Assembly (NCBI GenBank): GCA_002813895.1
Contig: CP024912.1
Location: forward strand, 372,001 to 436,000
DNA length: 64,000 bases
Direction of reading: 5' to 3'
Source: Cyanobacterium sp. HL-69
GTDB lineage: Bacteria > Cyanobacteriota > Cyanobacteriia > Cyanobacteriales > Cyanobacteriaceae
Positions 52,927 through 62,143 of this stretch are shown in pieces. A program made the translations under genes and the position numbers. Within the stretch, counting starts at the first letter, position 1. Each line of letters opens with the position of its first letter. Under the pieces are notes generated by a model. It did not search any database. It was not told where the DNA came from and worked only from the letters and a program-made list of their open reading frames with translations.

Positions 52927-53658
52927 TTAACCCATATTATTTTCTGGGTCTAAAGTTACGGGGGTAGGGGGAGTAGAAACTAGATTTTCTTTGGTTTTAA
53001 CATTTCTAGATCTATTAACGGTCAAAGACTTATCGTCAGGGCTGACTATTCCTCCAGAAATTAGAACCTTAAAAGCATCTTCGATGGATATAGGAATAGT
53101 TTTAACCTCATCCTCTGGGGCGATGACATACCAGCCAGAAGTAGGATTAGGAGTAGTAGGTACAAATACACTAAGCATAGTTTTCGGAAAATTGCCCTGA
53201 ATAACTGTACTTACTTTTCCTGTGACAAATCCCATGGTCCATAATCCTTTTCGGGGATATTCAACCAATACGACTCGGCGAAATTTCGTTTGGGAATCTT
53301 GAAATAAAGTTTCCAGAATTTGCTTCAAAGTTTTGTAAACTGAACCAGCTAAAGGAATAGCTTGAAGAATTCTCTCCCCTACGTCAAGTAACCATCGTCC
53401 CGCAATATTACGAGCCATCAAGCCGATAATCATGATAAACACTAGGGGGACGGTTAAACCGACGGCAAAATTGAGGAAGTTGGTTAAAAGGGGATTGAAT
53501 CCGTCAAAAGGGTTAATTTGCTTCGGTATTCTGGTAAGAAATTTAATCGCCCAGTTAGCCATTAGATAGCTCAACCAGATGGTGGTGGCTAGGGGAATGA
53601 CCACTAATAGACCAGCGATTAAATCATTTTTTAAGTCTTGTTTTATGCGTTCTAACAC
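52927..53658 (-). CDS. DUF502 membrane protein
   Basis: A 243-residue protein with two membrane helices (about 13-37 and 55-82), separated by a loop with IPKQINPFDG. The soluble part shows IPLAGSVYKTLKQILETLF, VVLVEYPRKGLWTMGFVTG and SVFVPTTPNPTSGWYVIAPEDEV, the DUF502 signature. Plant homologues are the COV/LCV proteins with trafficking roles. Bacterial function is unknown. The C-terminal 30 residues are Pro/Thr-rich. Confidence 0.88.
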   Translation of the reverse strand: MLERIKQDLKNDLIAGLLVVIPLATTIWLSYLMANWAIKFLTRIPKQINPFDGFNPLLTNFLNFAVGLTVPLVFIMIIGLMARNIAGRWLLDVGERILQAIPLAGSVYKTLKQILETLFQDSQTKFRRVVLVEYPRKGLWTMGFVTGKVSTVIQGNFPKTMLSVFVPTTPNPTSGWYVIAPEDEVKTIPISIEDAFKVLISGGIVSPDDKSLTVNRSRNVKTKENLVSTPPTPVTLDPENNMG

Positions 53659-53748
53659 AAACTACCTACTTATTTTTTGAGGGTTATTTATAAATGATGG
53701 TATGAATCCATTATTGATCTTCCATTATCCACTTTTGCTTATTTAGTG

Positions 53749-54552
53749 TCAACTAGAGGGCTTTCTAGGACTTCCATACATAGAGTTTTTAATCCCTAGC
53801 CAACCGAGAACAATATAACCCACTGATAACATAAAACTGTTTATTCCTGTGCGTAGGGTTTGTCTGAGGGCTTGGGTTTGCGCTCTTTGTTTTTCTTGTC
53901 TTTGTAAGTCTCTTAGTTCGGTTTGTAAACGGGTTCTGGTTTCTTCTAGTCTAGCTTCTAAGTCGCTAGGGCTTTGGGATAATGTTAGTAATTCTTGGAG
54001 TTGATCTCTTTGGGAGGTGATGGCTTGTAATTCTTCTGGGTTTAGTTGTCTTCCTTGAATGTTGCCGCCGCTATCGATAACTTGGTTTCTTTGTTCAATT
54101 TCTGATTGGATTTGTTGGGGGTTACGGGCGATCGCATCTAACTGCTCAATAAAACCCTGAATTTCTTCTTCTTGGGCAGAAGCTCTTTGATCAATTTCTT
54201 GAATAAACTGGGCGCTAACATTACTAATATTGCTCAAATGAATAGGTACTAAAAGCAAGAAAAGTAAGCCCAAAAGACTAGAAATAATAAATACAGGTAA
54301 TCTAACCGCCTTTGAAGGGGGAGCAGAATTAGGGGTATTATCAGTTATCCACCATCCGAGTACCAATAAACTAACCGCCAAGAGGGGTACAACCCCCCGA
54401 TCAACAATGGTATTCGTAAAATCGATCTGCCAGTTCCTATTTGACAATTGAAGGGGGATAGCAAGAAATAAATAGTCAATCAAAGCAGAGACTAAGATAA
54501 TAACCCCCACTAACTTCAGTGCCAAAGAGGTAAAAGTTGTAGTAATTTTCAT
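53749..54552 (-). CDS. HpsJ-like membrane protein
   Basis: A 267-residue protein with three N-terminal helices (about 11-31, 52-70, 85-105), a long glutamine/glutamate-rich coiled coil (about 112-225), and one C-terminal helix (about 238-256). This order fits HpsJ of filamentous cyanobacteria, encoded in the hormogonium polysaccharide locus. Here no other hps gene is adjacent, so a wider envelope role is possible. Assignment is by architecture. Confidence 0.7.
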   Translation of the reverse strand: MKITTTFTSLALKLVGVIILVSALIDYLFLAIPLQLSNRNWQIDFTNTIVDRGVVPLLAVSLLVLGWWITDNTPNSAPPSKAVRLPVFIISSLLGLLFLLLVPIHLSNISNVSAQFIQEIDQRASAQEEEIQGFIEQLDAIARNPQQIQSEIEQRNQVIDSGGNIQGRQLNPEELQAITSQRDQLQELLTLSQSPSDLEARLEETRTRLQTELRDLQRQEKQRAQTQALRQTLRTGINSFMLSVGYIVLGWLGIKNSMYGSPRKPSS

Positions 54553-54613
54553 AAAATTTTACGTAAGTATTTTTTAAATTAGCTAATATTATCATGGCAG
54601 AGCATGAACTGCC

Positions 54614-54730
54614 ATGGCAGAAAAATTAAAGATATTCCCAGGAGAATATAGTTTTTGTGATTACATCAGTAACCTAACAGAAACTAATTTTAAAGTAAGG
54701 GATTTCGTCCAATTTGGAGTATTTCCTTAA
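54614..54730 (+). CDS. Candidate 38-residue protein (doubtful)
   Basis: An ATG inside the 12-bp palindrome CTGCCATGGCAG (54609-54620) opens 38 codons: the product starts MAEKLKIFPGEYSF and ends FVQFGVFP. There is no convincing ribosome-binding site and no family match I can name. It may be part of the leader of the next genes. Confidence 0.25.
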   Translation: MAEKLKIFPGEYSFCDYISNLTETNFKVRDFVQFGVFP

Positions 54731-54845
54731 AATATTGATGTGAAAGCCGTAAACTTCTCCATGGTAAAAAAATCATCAAAAAAAAGAATAATCTTTGATA
54801 TATTTGCTAGTATTAGTAAGTTCAATTTTAATCGAGAATAGATGT

Positions 54846-55385
54846 ATGTTAGCTCCTGATAGACCTTCTCCACGAAAACCATTGAGTTCTATTAAACAGA
54901 GGAATTATGTGAGTTCTCAATCGGTGACTTATTCTAGGGAAAATACAGTAAGCACGAAAAAGATTAAAAGTCGGAAAAGGTCAGATATTAAACCCGTTGT
55001 CATTACGCCGAAAAAAGTTGAAGTTCCTTTTTGGTTAAAGTGTTTTAACTTTGTGACCCATACATCCAGCGGGTTCTCGATTATCACCGTCATCGGTTGT
55101 TTTGTGGTTTATGGTTTAACAGTATCAGCCCCTAGTGAATGGACAAAAAAATATGGCAATTTACAAGAGTTGCAAAAAAGAGAAAGACAACTTATTTTTA
55201 ATAATGAAGTTTTGAAAAATCAGTTAGCCGAAGAAGCGAATGAAGCAAATTCGGGGTTAGTCACTCCAGATTTAAGTCAATCTCCTGTTTTTTTACCTCA
55301 AACTGATGTCGAACCTTTGCCAAAAGAAGAGCCTGTGATTTCTTCTCCTAAAAAGATTGAACCTATTTTTCCCATCGCCTATTAA
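54846..55385 (+). CDS. Bitopic membrane protein upstream of ftsI (FtsL-like topology)
   Basis: A 179-residue protein. About 58 basic residues in the cytoplasm are followed by one helix (about 75-95), a short coiled coil (WTKKYGNLQELQKRERQLIFNNEVLKNQLAEEA) and a Pro/Glu/Ser-rich end. FtsL and DivIC have the same layout, and ftsL commonly stands directly before ftsI. The next gene starts 17 bp away, so the two are cotranscribed. I infer a septal role from topology and position; sequence alone does not prove it. The ATG at 54846 is preferred to an upstream in-frame start at 54795 whose added residues look non-coding. Confidence 0.7.
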   Translation: MLAPDRPSPRKPLSSIKQRNYVSSQSVTYSRENTVSTKKIKSRKRSDIKPVVITPKKVEVPFWLKCFNFVTHTSSGFSIITVIGCFVVYGLTVSAPSEWTKKYGNLQELQKRERQLIFNNEVLKNQLAEEANEANSGLVTPDLSQSPVFLPQTDVEPLPKEEPVISSPKKIEPIFPIAY

Positions 55386-55402
55386 TTTTTTTGTATGGTG
55401 TA

Positions 55403-57229
55403 ATGAAGTTTTTGAAGCCTAATTTTTTAAATGCCCTTGATTCTCCTACTTTCAGAAAAAAAAACTCTCGCCGAGTTAAGTCTCACAAGGTCAAGAGAGG
55501 AAATTTCACTCTGAGAAAGTCATGGGGAAGCGTCGTCCGAATTATTTTGGTTTGGCTTGTGTTAATCATGGGCATGGTGGGCATTGGCTATCGGCTTTAT
55601 CATTTGCAAATAGTTAAGGGTCAAGAATATTTTGATAGGGCAGAAGGTCAACAAAAGACCAATTTAAGACGTTATATTCCCAGACGTTCTATTATCGACT
55701 CTGATGGTCGTGTAATCGCCTCGGATCAACTGGTTTATGATGTGTATGCCCATCGATTATTGTTGGAGAAAGATATTAATAGTGTTGCCCGAGATTTAGC
55801 ACAGATTATTCCTGAGTTAGATGTGAATGGTTTAGTGCAAAGAATTAATGCCCAAGAAACAGGGGTAATAGTTGCTCGTAATTTAACGGAAAATCAGGCT
55901 GATCGAGTCAGGGGTTTGGGTATAATCGGAGTTGATTTGGACCAACGTTATAGTCGTTTTTATCCTCAGGATGATTTATGGGCTGATGTGGTCGGTTATG
56001 TGGATATGGATCATAATGGTCAGGCGGGGATAGAGCATAGCCAAGGAGATTTATTGCAAAGGGATTTATCTTCTCCTGAGGTTCGGGGAATGCTTCAGGT
56101 TAGGAGGAATGCCCTAGGCTCAATTATCCCTGCCAGTTTACCAGATAAGGCGACTGAGTTGGACGATCTCAGTGTTAAGTTGACGGTGGATTCTCGTTTG
56201 CAAAGGGCTGTACGCGATCGCCTTCGGGTACAAATGGATCAATTTAAGGCAAAAAAAGGAGCGGTAATTGTTTTGGATGCTCAAACGGGGGGAATATTAG
56301 CCCTTGCCTGTGAGCCTACTTATAATCCGAATAATTATTCTGCTTATGATTTTGCTTTGTTTAAAAATTGGTCTGTTACGGATACCTATGAACCTGGTTC
56401 AACCTTTAAACCTATCAATGTGGCGATCGCCCTTGATGAGGAAGTTATTAACCCTGATTCCTATGTATCGGATCCCGCCCAAGTAATGGTGGATGGGTGG
56501 CCCATTGCCAATGCTTCACGGACAGGGCTAGGTAGGGTAACGATTACCAAAGCCTTGGATGTTTCGAGTAATACTGCCATGATTGATATTATGCGTCGCA
56601 TTCCTCGCTCTCGTTATTTTGAGAGGTTGGAGGAGTTGGGTATCAATGAGCGCATGGGCTTAGATTTGCCTTTTGAGGGGGTCGGTTTTCTCAAATCAGA
56701 GGAAGTTTTTACCGCCCGAGATATTGAAATGGCAGTATCTTCTTTTGGTCAGGGTTTATCCCTCACACCGATGAAACTGGTACAAATACAAGGGGCGATC
56801 GCCAATGGTGGTAAATTGATCACTCCCCATGTAGTAGAAGGTTTAGTGGATTCTAACGGTCAAATTCAAGTTTATCCAGACATAGAAGAAACGCAAGTAT
56901 TTAAAGAAAGTTCTGCCGATGCCGTGGTGAAAATGATGGAATCAGTGGTAAAAAATGGTACCGGTGCCGCTGCTCAAATAGAAGGTTACAATATTGGCGG
57001 AAAAACAGGAACCGCCCAAAAACACGATGGTAGAGGACGATATTCTACCACCGCGCGTATTACTAGCTTTGTCAGTATTTTACCCACCGACAACCCCCGT
57101 TATGTAGTCCTTGCCGTCATAGATGAGCCCCAAGGGGACAGTCTTTTTGGCTCTACTGTGGCAGCTCCCATCGTCAAAGATGTAATGAAATCCTTGATCC
57201 GCATTAAGGGAATACCTCCTAGTAACTAG
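55403..57229 (+). CDS. ftsI: Septal peptidoglycan transpeptidase FtsI (PBP3)
   Basis: A 608-residue class B penicillin-binding protein. A basic cytoplasmic tail of about 45 residues precedes one helix (about 47-70). The PBP dimerisation domain (RRSIIDSDGRVIASD, about 90-104) is followed by the transpeptidase domain with active-site S333 in STFK (333-336), SSN (388-390) and KTGT (534-537). All three catalytic motifs are intact. It cross-links peptidoglycan at the division site. The start is ATG 55403; a TTG four codons upstream is less likely. Confidence 0.93.
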   Translation: MKFLKPNFLNALDSPTFRKKNSRRVKSHKVKRGNFTLRKSWGSVVRIILVWLVLIMGMVGIGYRLYHLQIVKGQEYFDRAEGQQKTNLRRYIPRRSIIDSDGRVIASDQLVYDVYAHRLLLEKDINSVARDLAQIIPELDVNGLVQRINAQETGVIVARNLTENQADRVRGLGIIGVDLDQRYSRFYPQDDLWADVVGYVDMDHNGQAGIEHSQGDLLQRDLSSPEVRGMLQVRRNALGSIIPASLPDKATELDDLSVKLTVDSRLQRAVRDRLRVQMDQFKAKKGAVIVLDAQTGGILALACEPTYNPNNYSAYDFALFKNWSVTDTYEPGSTFKPINVAIALDEEVINPDSYVSDPAQVMVDGWPIANASRTGLGRVTITKALDVSSNTAMIDIMRRIPRSRYFERLEELGINERMGLDLPFEGVGFLKSEEVFTARDIEMAVSSFGQGLSLTPMKLVQIQGAIANGGKLITPHVVEGLVDSNGQIQVYPDIEETQVFKESSADAVVKMMESVVKNGTGAAAQIEGYNIGGKTGTAQKHDGRGRYSTTARITSFVSILPTDNPRYVVLAVIDEPQGDSLFGSTVAAPIVKDVMKSLIRIKGIPPSN

Positions 57230-57237
57230 GGTATTTT
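57211..57237 (+). terminator. Terminator of ftsI
   Basis: A stem AATACC(TC)CTAG/CTAGGGTATT overlaps the last codons and stop of ftsI and runs into TTTTT. It covers the whole gap to the convergent EGY-like gene. Confidence 0.65.
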
Positions 57238-57244
57238 TTCCCTC

Positions 57245-58771
57245 TTAAAGGTTCATCCACTGGGTGATAACGGGAGGCACAGGTAAAAGAATAAAAACCA
57301 GTAGCAGTAAAGACACTAACCCCAAAAAGTCCCTAGTATTATCCAACTCCGTAACATCATTGAGGGCAGGTTGATCGGCGATGGGCATAAAAATCAAAAT
57401 GATTGCCCACAACAAAAATTCAGGACGAATAAAAGCAAGGAGAATGACCAATAAACGGGCAAATTGCCCGATCGCCACGGCTTTTCCTTGCCCAAACATG
57501 GCATGGACGATATGCCCCCCGTCCAGTTGTCCCACAGGCATCAGATTCAGGGCAGTCACGATCAAACCAATATAACCAGCCACCGCCGCTGGATGTAACG
57601 CTACGGCATCTCCAGTCCCCAATTCAGAGCCAAAAATTATTTTACTAATTATGGCAAAAATCATCGAAAAGCGGGGGTCTAGGGCAGTAAAGTCGAGCAT
57701 ACTAGCATTTTCTGCCATGGGTACCACCCTAGAAAAAATCAAACCCCAAACTAACACGGGAATAGTCACTAGAAATCCGCCCACAGGGCCTGCTAAAGCG
57801 ACATCAAATACAGCTTTACGGTTTGGCATGGGAGATTTAATGGAGATAAATGCCCCAAAAGTACCGAGGAAAAAGGGCAAGGGGATAAAGTACGGTAGAG
57901 TAGTTTTGATACGATGAAAAACGGCAAAAAGATAATGGCTTAATTCATGTACTCCCAAAATACCTAGTAAACAAAGACTGTAGGGTAGTCCTTGGAATAC
58001 TAAACTAAAGTTATTTTCTAATTCTTCCACGGTAACGCCACTTATTTCTGCCCCAATGATGGTGGTAGTAACTAAGGTTAACAGTAAAAGGGCGATCGCA
58101 GTTAGGGGTTTAGTTAATTTTTCAGGGGCTTGTTTACTCTTGTTTTCCTCAGAATACGGATTCGGCACGAGGGCAAAAAAAGGTTTTCCCTGCATCGTTT
58201 CCTGAAAAACCACCAAAAATCGATCCTGAAATACCCTTTCTAAATTCTTCTTTACCGTAGGATAAGCCTTTTCTGGTTCAGTGCGCAACTTGCCCACACA
58301 GACGATAGCTTGGGGTAGATAGTCAATTTTTTGTAGATAATAAACCCCCCAAGGGAAACAATCTTTGAGGGCTTTTTCCTCCTCCGCATTAATAGGGCGT
58401 TTAACATTCTTTTTACTCAGAAAAGGTAAATTATCGGGATTAAAGTCTGGGGAATCTTGTTTAGTCATAAAATTGAGAGGTTGTGATAGCTGAGAATCCT
58501 TCTTTTCTTTTTCTTCTTTGTGCTTCGGCTTTCCTTTTTGAATTAACCAAATGTAGATAATGGGGGAAATAATCAGAGGTACATAAATTAATAAAGCAGG
58601 GGGGTTACTTTCTCCTGGGTTTAATAATTGCCATATCAACCAGATAAAACTAGGAATCATCAGGGCAAACCACAACAACAAAGGAGGGGTATTTGTTATC
58701 TTAGTTACGGTGCGATTGATGACAAAGTAAACAAAAATACTTAATAATAGAAAAAGAACGATTGATTCCAT
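57245..58771 (-). CDS. EGY-like site-2 protease family protein (M50)
   Basis: A 508-residue integral membrane zinc protease. Two N-terminal helices, a soluble region of about 130 residues (90-215), then about seven helices. The zinc motif HELSH is at 275-279 and the third ligand lies in NLMPVGQLDGGH (409-420). The general arrangement and the GxLR-like VGKLR segment (159-163) agree with EGY proteases of cyanobacteria and plant chloroplasts, which affect thylakoid development. Substrate unknown. Confidence 0.88.
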   Translation of the reverse strand: MESIVLFLLLSIFVYFVINRTVTKITNTPPLLLWFALMIPSFIWLIWQLLNPGESNPPALLIYVPLIISPIIYIWLIQKGKPKHKEEKEKKDSQLSQPLNFMTKQDSPDFNPDNLPFLSKKNVKRPINAEEEKALKDCFPWGVYYLQKIDYLPQAIVCVGKLRTEPEKAYPTVKKNLERVFQDRFLVVFQETMQGKPFFALVPNPYSEENKSKQAPEKLTKPLTAIALLLLTLVTTTIIGAEISGVTVEELENNFSLVFQGLPYSLCLLGILGVHELSHYLFAVFHRIKTTLPYFIPLPFFLGTFGAFISIKSPMPNRKAVFDVALAGPVGGFLVTIPVLVWGLIFSRVVPMAENASMLDFTALDPRFSMIFAIISKIIFGSELGTGDAVALHPAAVAGYIGLIVTALNLMPVGQLDGGHIVHAMFGQGKAVAIGQFARLLVILLAFIRPEFLLWAIILIFMPIADQPALNDVTELDNTRDFLGLVSLLLLVFILLPVPPVITQWMNL

Positions 58772-58878
58772 TTTTTACCTACAGTAACGAGTCTATCCTG
58801 ATTGTTTAGGATACCTCTATATAACTACAATATGGGATTGACAATCACCACATCCAGAGGACTATTTAACCTATAAAG

Positions 58879-59526
58879 ATGACCCCTATTCATAATTCTA
58901 CAGAAAAAAACCAGCAAACGGAGAAAATCTCAACTCCCAAAGCACCCAAATTGATTTTAGAAAATATCTGGGCTTTTCCACCGAATCGAGATATTTTGGG
59001 GGGTACATCTTATTTGATAACTAGCACCACTGGAAATATTCTCATCGATTCCCCCCCTTGGCATCCCGAAACCATTGATTTTTGTAATCAACAAGGAGGA
59101 GTAAAATATTTATTTATCACCAACCGAGATGGTATTAGTAAGCATATTGGTAAAATAAAACAGGAGTTTGATTGTCAGCTAATTTCCCAAGAGCAAGAAG
59201 TTTATTTATTACCCCACTTAGATGCTCTTTCTTTTGGCGATGAATATGAGTTAAGCCCTGATTGTAAATTAATTTGGACATCGGGTTATTCTCCTGGTTC
59301 ATCTTGTTTATACTATCAAGGTAATGAAGGGGTATTATTTACAGGAAGACATTTATTACCGACCAAAGATGGTAAGGTTGCCCCCCTGAAATTGAAAAAA
59401 ACCTTCCATTGGCGCCGACAACAACTCAACGCAAAAACCATTATGGAAAAAGTGCAACCTTTAACCTACATCTGCCCGGGGGCTAGTACGGGTTATTTGA
59501 GAGGACGAGGTTATGTTATAGTCTAG
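58879..59526 (+). CDS. Metallo-beta-lactamase-fold protein lacking metal ligands
   Basis: A 215-residue protein with the MBL fold pattern: GGTSYLITSTTGNILIDSPPW (41-61), then KYLFITNRDGISKH (76-89), GYSPGSSCLYYQGNEGVLFTG and a closing CPGAS. The canonical zinc motif THxHxDH is replaced by T81-N82-R83-D84-G85, the PGH(T) histidine by P-G-S, and the GD of GDxLF by TG. It should therefore be catalytically dead or use another chemistry. Related proteins without ligands seem to exist in cyanobacteria. Function unknown. Confidence 0.78.
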   Translation: MTPIHNSTEKNQQTEKISTPKAPKLILENIWAFPPNRDILGGTSYLITSTTGNILIDSPPWHPETIDFCNQQGGVKYLFITNRDGISKHIGKIKQEFDCQLISQEQEVYLLPHLDALSFGDEYELSPDCKLIWTSGYSPGSSCLYYQGNEGVLFTGRHLLPTKDGKVAPLKLKKTFHWRRQQLNAKTIMEKVQPLTYICPGASTGYLRGRGYVIV

Positions 59527-59869
59527 GGGGAAAGTTAGATTAAGAAAATCACCCCTAATTAATTCTTGATGCCCCAGAAGAAGCGGTGAGATGGGCATAG
59601 CAGGTGGATCTTTCGTTAGTAAATTCTTACTGTGCGATCGCCTTTTCTGACTTAACTATCATCAACGCAGCGACAAGGGCGACAAAAAATGATGTAAATT
59701 TGAGCAGATTGGTTTTATGTTCTTCTTGGAAGTTTTCTGAGCATATTAAATAATAATCTAATTCTTGTGAAGGAAACTAAAATTGTTTATTTTCTCTTAA
59801 CTATTACTTCTCCAATTAAGGTAAGATCAAGGGATAGTGCTTTTCAATAATTGATATTTAATAGAATAG
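59527..59869. other. 343-bp region between MBL and MFS genes
   Basis: No intact gene. A 49-codon open frame without start (59627-59776, listed separately) lies on the minus strand. A stem ATGCCC/GGGCAT lies near 59569-59598. The plus strand must hold the promoter of the MFS gene. Confidence 0.5.
59627..59776 (-). pseudogene. Start-less remnant of a small membrane protein gene
   Basis: From a stop at 59777 the minus strand stays open for 49 codons to TAA at 59627. The encoded FPSQELDYYLICSENFQEEH, then KTNLLKFTSFFVALVAALMIVKSEKAIAQ, looks like a protein with a helix and a membrane segment. There is no ATG, GTG or TTG before the hydrophobic part, so it is either decayed or uses a non-standard start. 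Low certainty. Confidence 0.3.
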
Positions 59870-61231
59870 ATGCAACTTTTTGAGCAGAAAAAAGAGAATA
59901 ATAAAGAGGAAGAGTCAAGCTCAATAAAAGACGAGAAAGGCTCTATGCAAACAGTTAGTAAACATGGCTTTATTAGTGTTTTAAAAAACAGCGATTTTTT
60001 AACCTTATGGCTAGGTCAAGTTTTTTCCCAATTAGCAGATAAAATATACCTAGTTTTAATGATTGCAATTATTAGTAATGATTTTCATCGAGACGGTGAA
60101 GCTATTAGTAGTTGGGTATCTGGCATTATGATTGCCTTTACTATTCCAGCAATTTTATTTGGTTCATTAGCAGGGGTATATGTAGATCGTTGGTCAAAAA
60201 AACTGGTTTTGGTTATATCTAATTTAGGTCGAGGATTATTAGTTTTTATAATTCCTTTTTTTGTTTATCAAGAAACTTTAGGAGTAGGTTGGTTTAATTT
60301 ACCGTGGGAATTTTGGTTGCTATTATCCATCACCTTTCTTGTTTCTACTTTAACTCAGTTTTTTGCCCCCGCTGAACAATCTTCTATACCTTTAATTGTG
60401 AGAAGGGGTAATTTATTGGCTGCCAATTCTCTTTATACCACTACCATGATGGTAATGTTAATCATTGGTTTTGCCATCGGTAATCCTTTGTTAGAGTTGG
60501 TAACTACCTTATGTAATAATTTTTCTTTTAACTACGGAAGGGAGTTGTTAGTAGGGGGAGGATACACCATGGCGGGTTTAATACTTATAGTAGTCAATAC
60601 GAAAGAAAGGGAACAGGATAAACAAACCCAAGAAAATCACATTTTTGAAGACATAAAAGATGGTTTAATTTATCTACAAAAAAATCATCGGGTGCGCAAC
60701 GCTTTATTTCAATTGATAATTCTTTTTTCTATTTTCGCTGCCCTAGCAGTATTAGCAGTAAGTGTAGCGGAGGAAATTCCTGGCATTGAAGCCGAGGAGT
60801 TTGGTTATTTACTAGCCGCGGCAGGGGTTGGCATTGCCGTAGGGGCTGCTTTTGTTACTCAGCAGGGAAAATCTATCAGTCATGGAAGACTCAGTTTTTA
60901 TGGCTCTATGGGAATGGCGATCGCCCTTATGGGGCTATCATTTTCTACAGGTAGTCTGGTCTGGGCTTTACTAATGATAGCTATTGTGGGAGGATTTGCT
61001 GCCCTTGTAGGAGTGCCAATGCAAACTACCATCCAAGCGGAAACCCCCCCAGATATGCGCGGAAAAGTATTTGGTTTACAAAATAATGCCGTTAATATTG
61101 CCCTTTCTTTACCCCTCGCCCTCGCGGGAATTGCTGAGACATTATTAGGTTTGCAAGGAGTTTTGATAATCTTAGCATTATCTTCCGTGGGAGGAGGGGT
61201 GTTAACATCTTTTCTCACCCTCAGAAAATAA
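59870..61231 (+). CDS. MFS transporter, exporter type
   Basis: A 453-residue 12-helix transporter. A charged 30-residue lead (EKKENNKEEESSS) precedes the first helix. SDFLTLWLGQVFSQLADKIY and GVYVDRWSKKLVLVISNLGRG (motif A) resemble the MFS_3/EntS-like exporters. The central loop (about 240-265) is short and hydrophilic. DMRGKVFGLQNNAVN is the matching motif in the second half. The substrate is unknown. An internal ATG at residue 26 is an alternative start. Confidence 0.88.
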   Translation: MQLFEQKKENNKEEESSSIKDEKGSMQTVSKHGFISVLKNSDFLTLWLGQVFSQLADKIYLVLMIAIISNDFHRDGEAISSWVSGIMIAFTIPAILFGSLAGVYVDRWSKKLVLVISNLGRGLLVFIIPFFVYQETLGVGWFNLPWEFWLLLSITFLVSTLTQFFAPAEQSSIPLIVRRGNLLAANSLYTTTMMVMLIIGFAIGNPLLELVTTLCNNFSFNYGRELLVGGGYTMAGLILIVVNTKEREQDKQTQENHIFEDIKDGLIYLQKNHRVRNALFQLIILFSIFAALAVLAVSVAEEIPGIEAEEFGYLLAAAGVGIAVGAAFVTQQGKSISHGRLSFYGSMGMAIALMGLSFSTGSLVWALLMIAIVGGFAALVGVPMQTTIQAETPPDMRGKVFGLQNNAVNIALSLPLALAGIAETLLGLQGVLIILALSSVGGGVLTSFLTLRK

Positions 61232-61332
61232 CTAAGCCAAAATCCCTAAACGGGGAACTAAAAATTAAACAAATCAATCATAATTAACAACTGGGACATT
61301 ACCTTTTTTAGCATTAGCATAGTTAAAATCAT

Positions 61333-61370
61333 GGGGCAACTTGTAATAAATTCATAAATCATGCCCCTTT
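61333..61370 (+). terminator. Possible terminator after the MFS gene
   Basis: GGGGCA (61333-61338) pairs with TGCCCC (61362-61367), with a 23-base loop and only a short T-run. Weak. Confidence 0.35.
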
Positions 61371-61473
61371 GTATAGATGGGATTATTGTTTAAAATTATC
61401 CCTCGTAAAATTACCTTGTCACTATCAACCCTCTTGAAGCCAATAAAATAAATACTATTATTTTTTATCAATT

Positions 61474-61950
61474 ATGATCAATAAAAAAATTAACAGTTTA
61501 TCAAAAATTAAATTATCAACCAGTAAAATTGTTTTAATGGTAGGTTTAAGCACCTTCGGTATTCTTGCAGGATTAACCCCCGAATATAATACCCAGTCTA
61601 ATACTATTAAAATCAGTAATCAAGCCCTAGCTCAAAACTTCTCCGATGCCGAATTAAGCCGATATGCCCAAGCCGCCGTAGATATTGAGAGATTGAGACG
61701 CTCTACCTTTGCTAATATTGAAAGCATCGTCGGACAACAAAGAAGTAGTCAATTAGCCTGTCATCAAAAAGATACTATTAATGATTTACCTAGCAATGCC
61801 CGTACATTGATGAATGATTTTTGTCAAAATTCCGAGGTGATTGTTAGACGTAATGGATTAAGTATGAATCAGTTTAACCAAATAACCCAACAGGTTAGAC
61901 AAGATGATGAGTTGAGAAGTCGTTTAAGGGATATTACCCGTCAATTATAA
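61474..61950 (+). CDS. DUF4168 exported protein
   Basis: A 158-residue protein with a long basic signal region (about 1-52, ending ALA-QNF). The mature domain FSDAELSRYAQAAVDIERLR, LACHQKDTINDLPSNARTLMNDFCQ and IVRRNGLSMNQFNQITQQVRQDDELRSRL fits DUF4168. Two cysteines (C95 and C117) probably form a disulfide. The family is widespread in cyanobacteria; function unknown. Confidence 0.82.
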   Translation: MINKKINSLSKIKLSTSKIVLMVGLSTFGILAGLTPEYNTQSNTIKISNQALAQNFSDAELSRYAQAAVDIERLRRSTFANIESIVGQQRSSQLACHQKDTINDLPSNARTLMNDFCQNSEVIVRRNGLSMNQFNQITQQVRQDDELRSRLRDITRQL

Positions 61951-61989
61951 ATAGCATTGTTGAATTTAGATACCATTTTTTGTTGAGGT

Positions 61990-62012
61990 AGGGAATGGGC
62001 AACGGGGAATAG
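61990..62012 (+). repeat. Heptad repeat
   Basis: AGGGAATGGGCAACGGGGAA plus TAG: about three 7-base units of the same type as at 27087-27114. Confidence 0.45.
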
Positions 62013-62143
62013 TAATCATCTTTTGAATATGAAATACTGATCATAATTCGATAGTATTTCATACCATAATTGAACAACACCAATTCAGAATTATTATCTC
62101 TTGCTTCTTGCTTACCCTCACGACTCCAATTTTTCATCAACCC

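Noticed and set aside
59560-59640. Possible SRP RNA or other known structured RNA from the GCCCCAGAAGAAGCGG segment
   Set aside because: The SRP RNA core (GGAAGGAAGCAG type) is absent and only one short stem can form.
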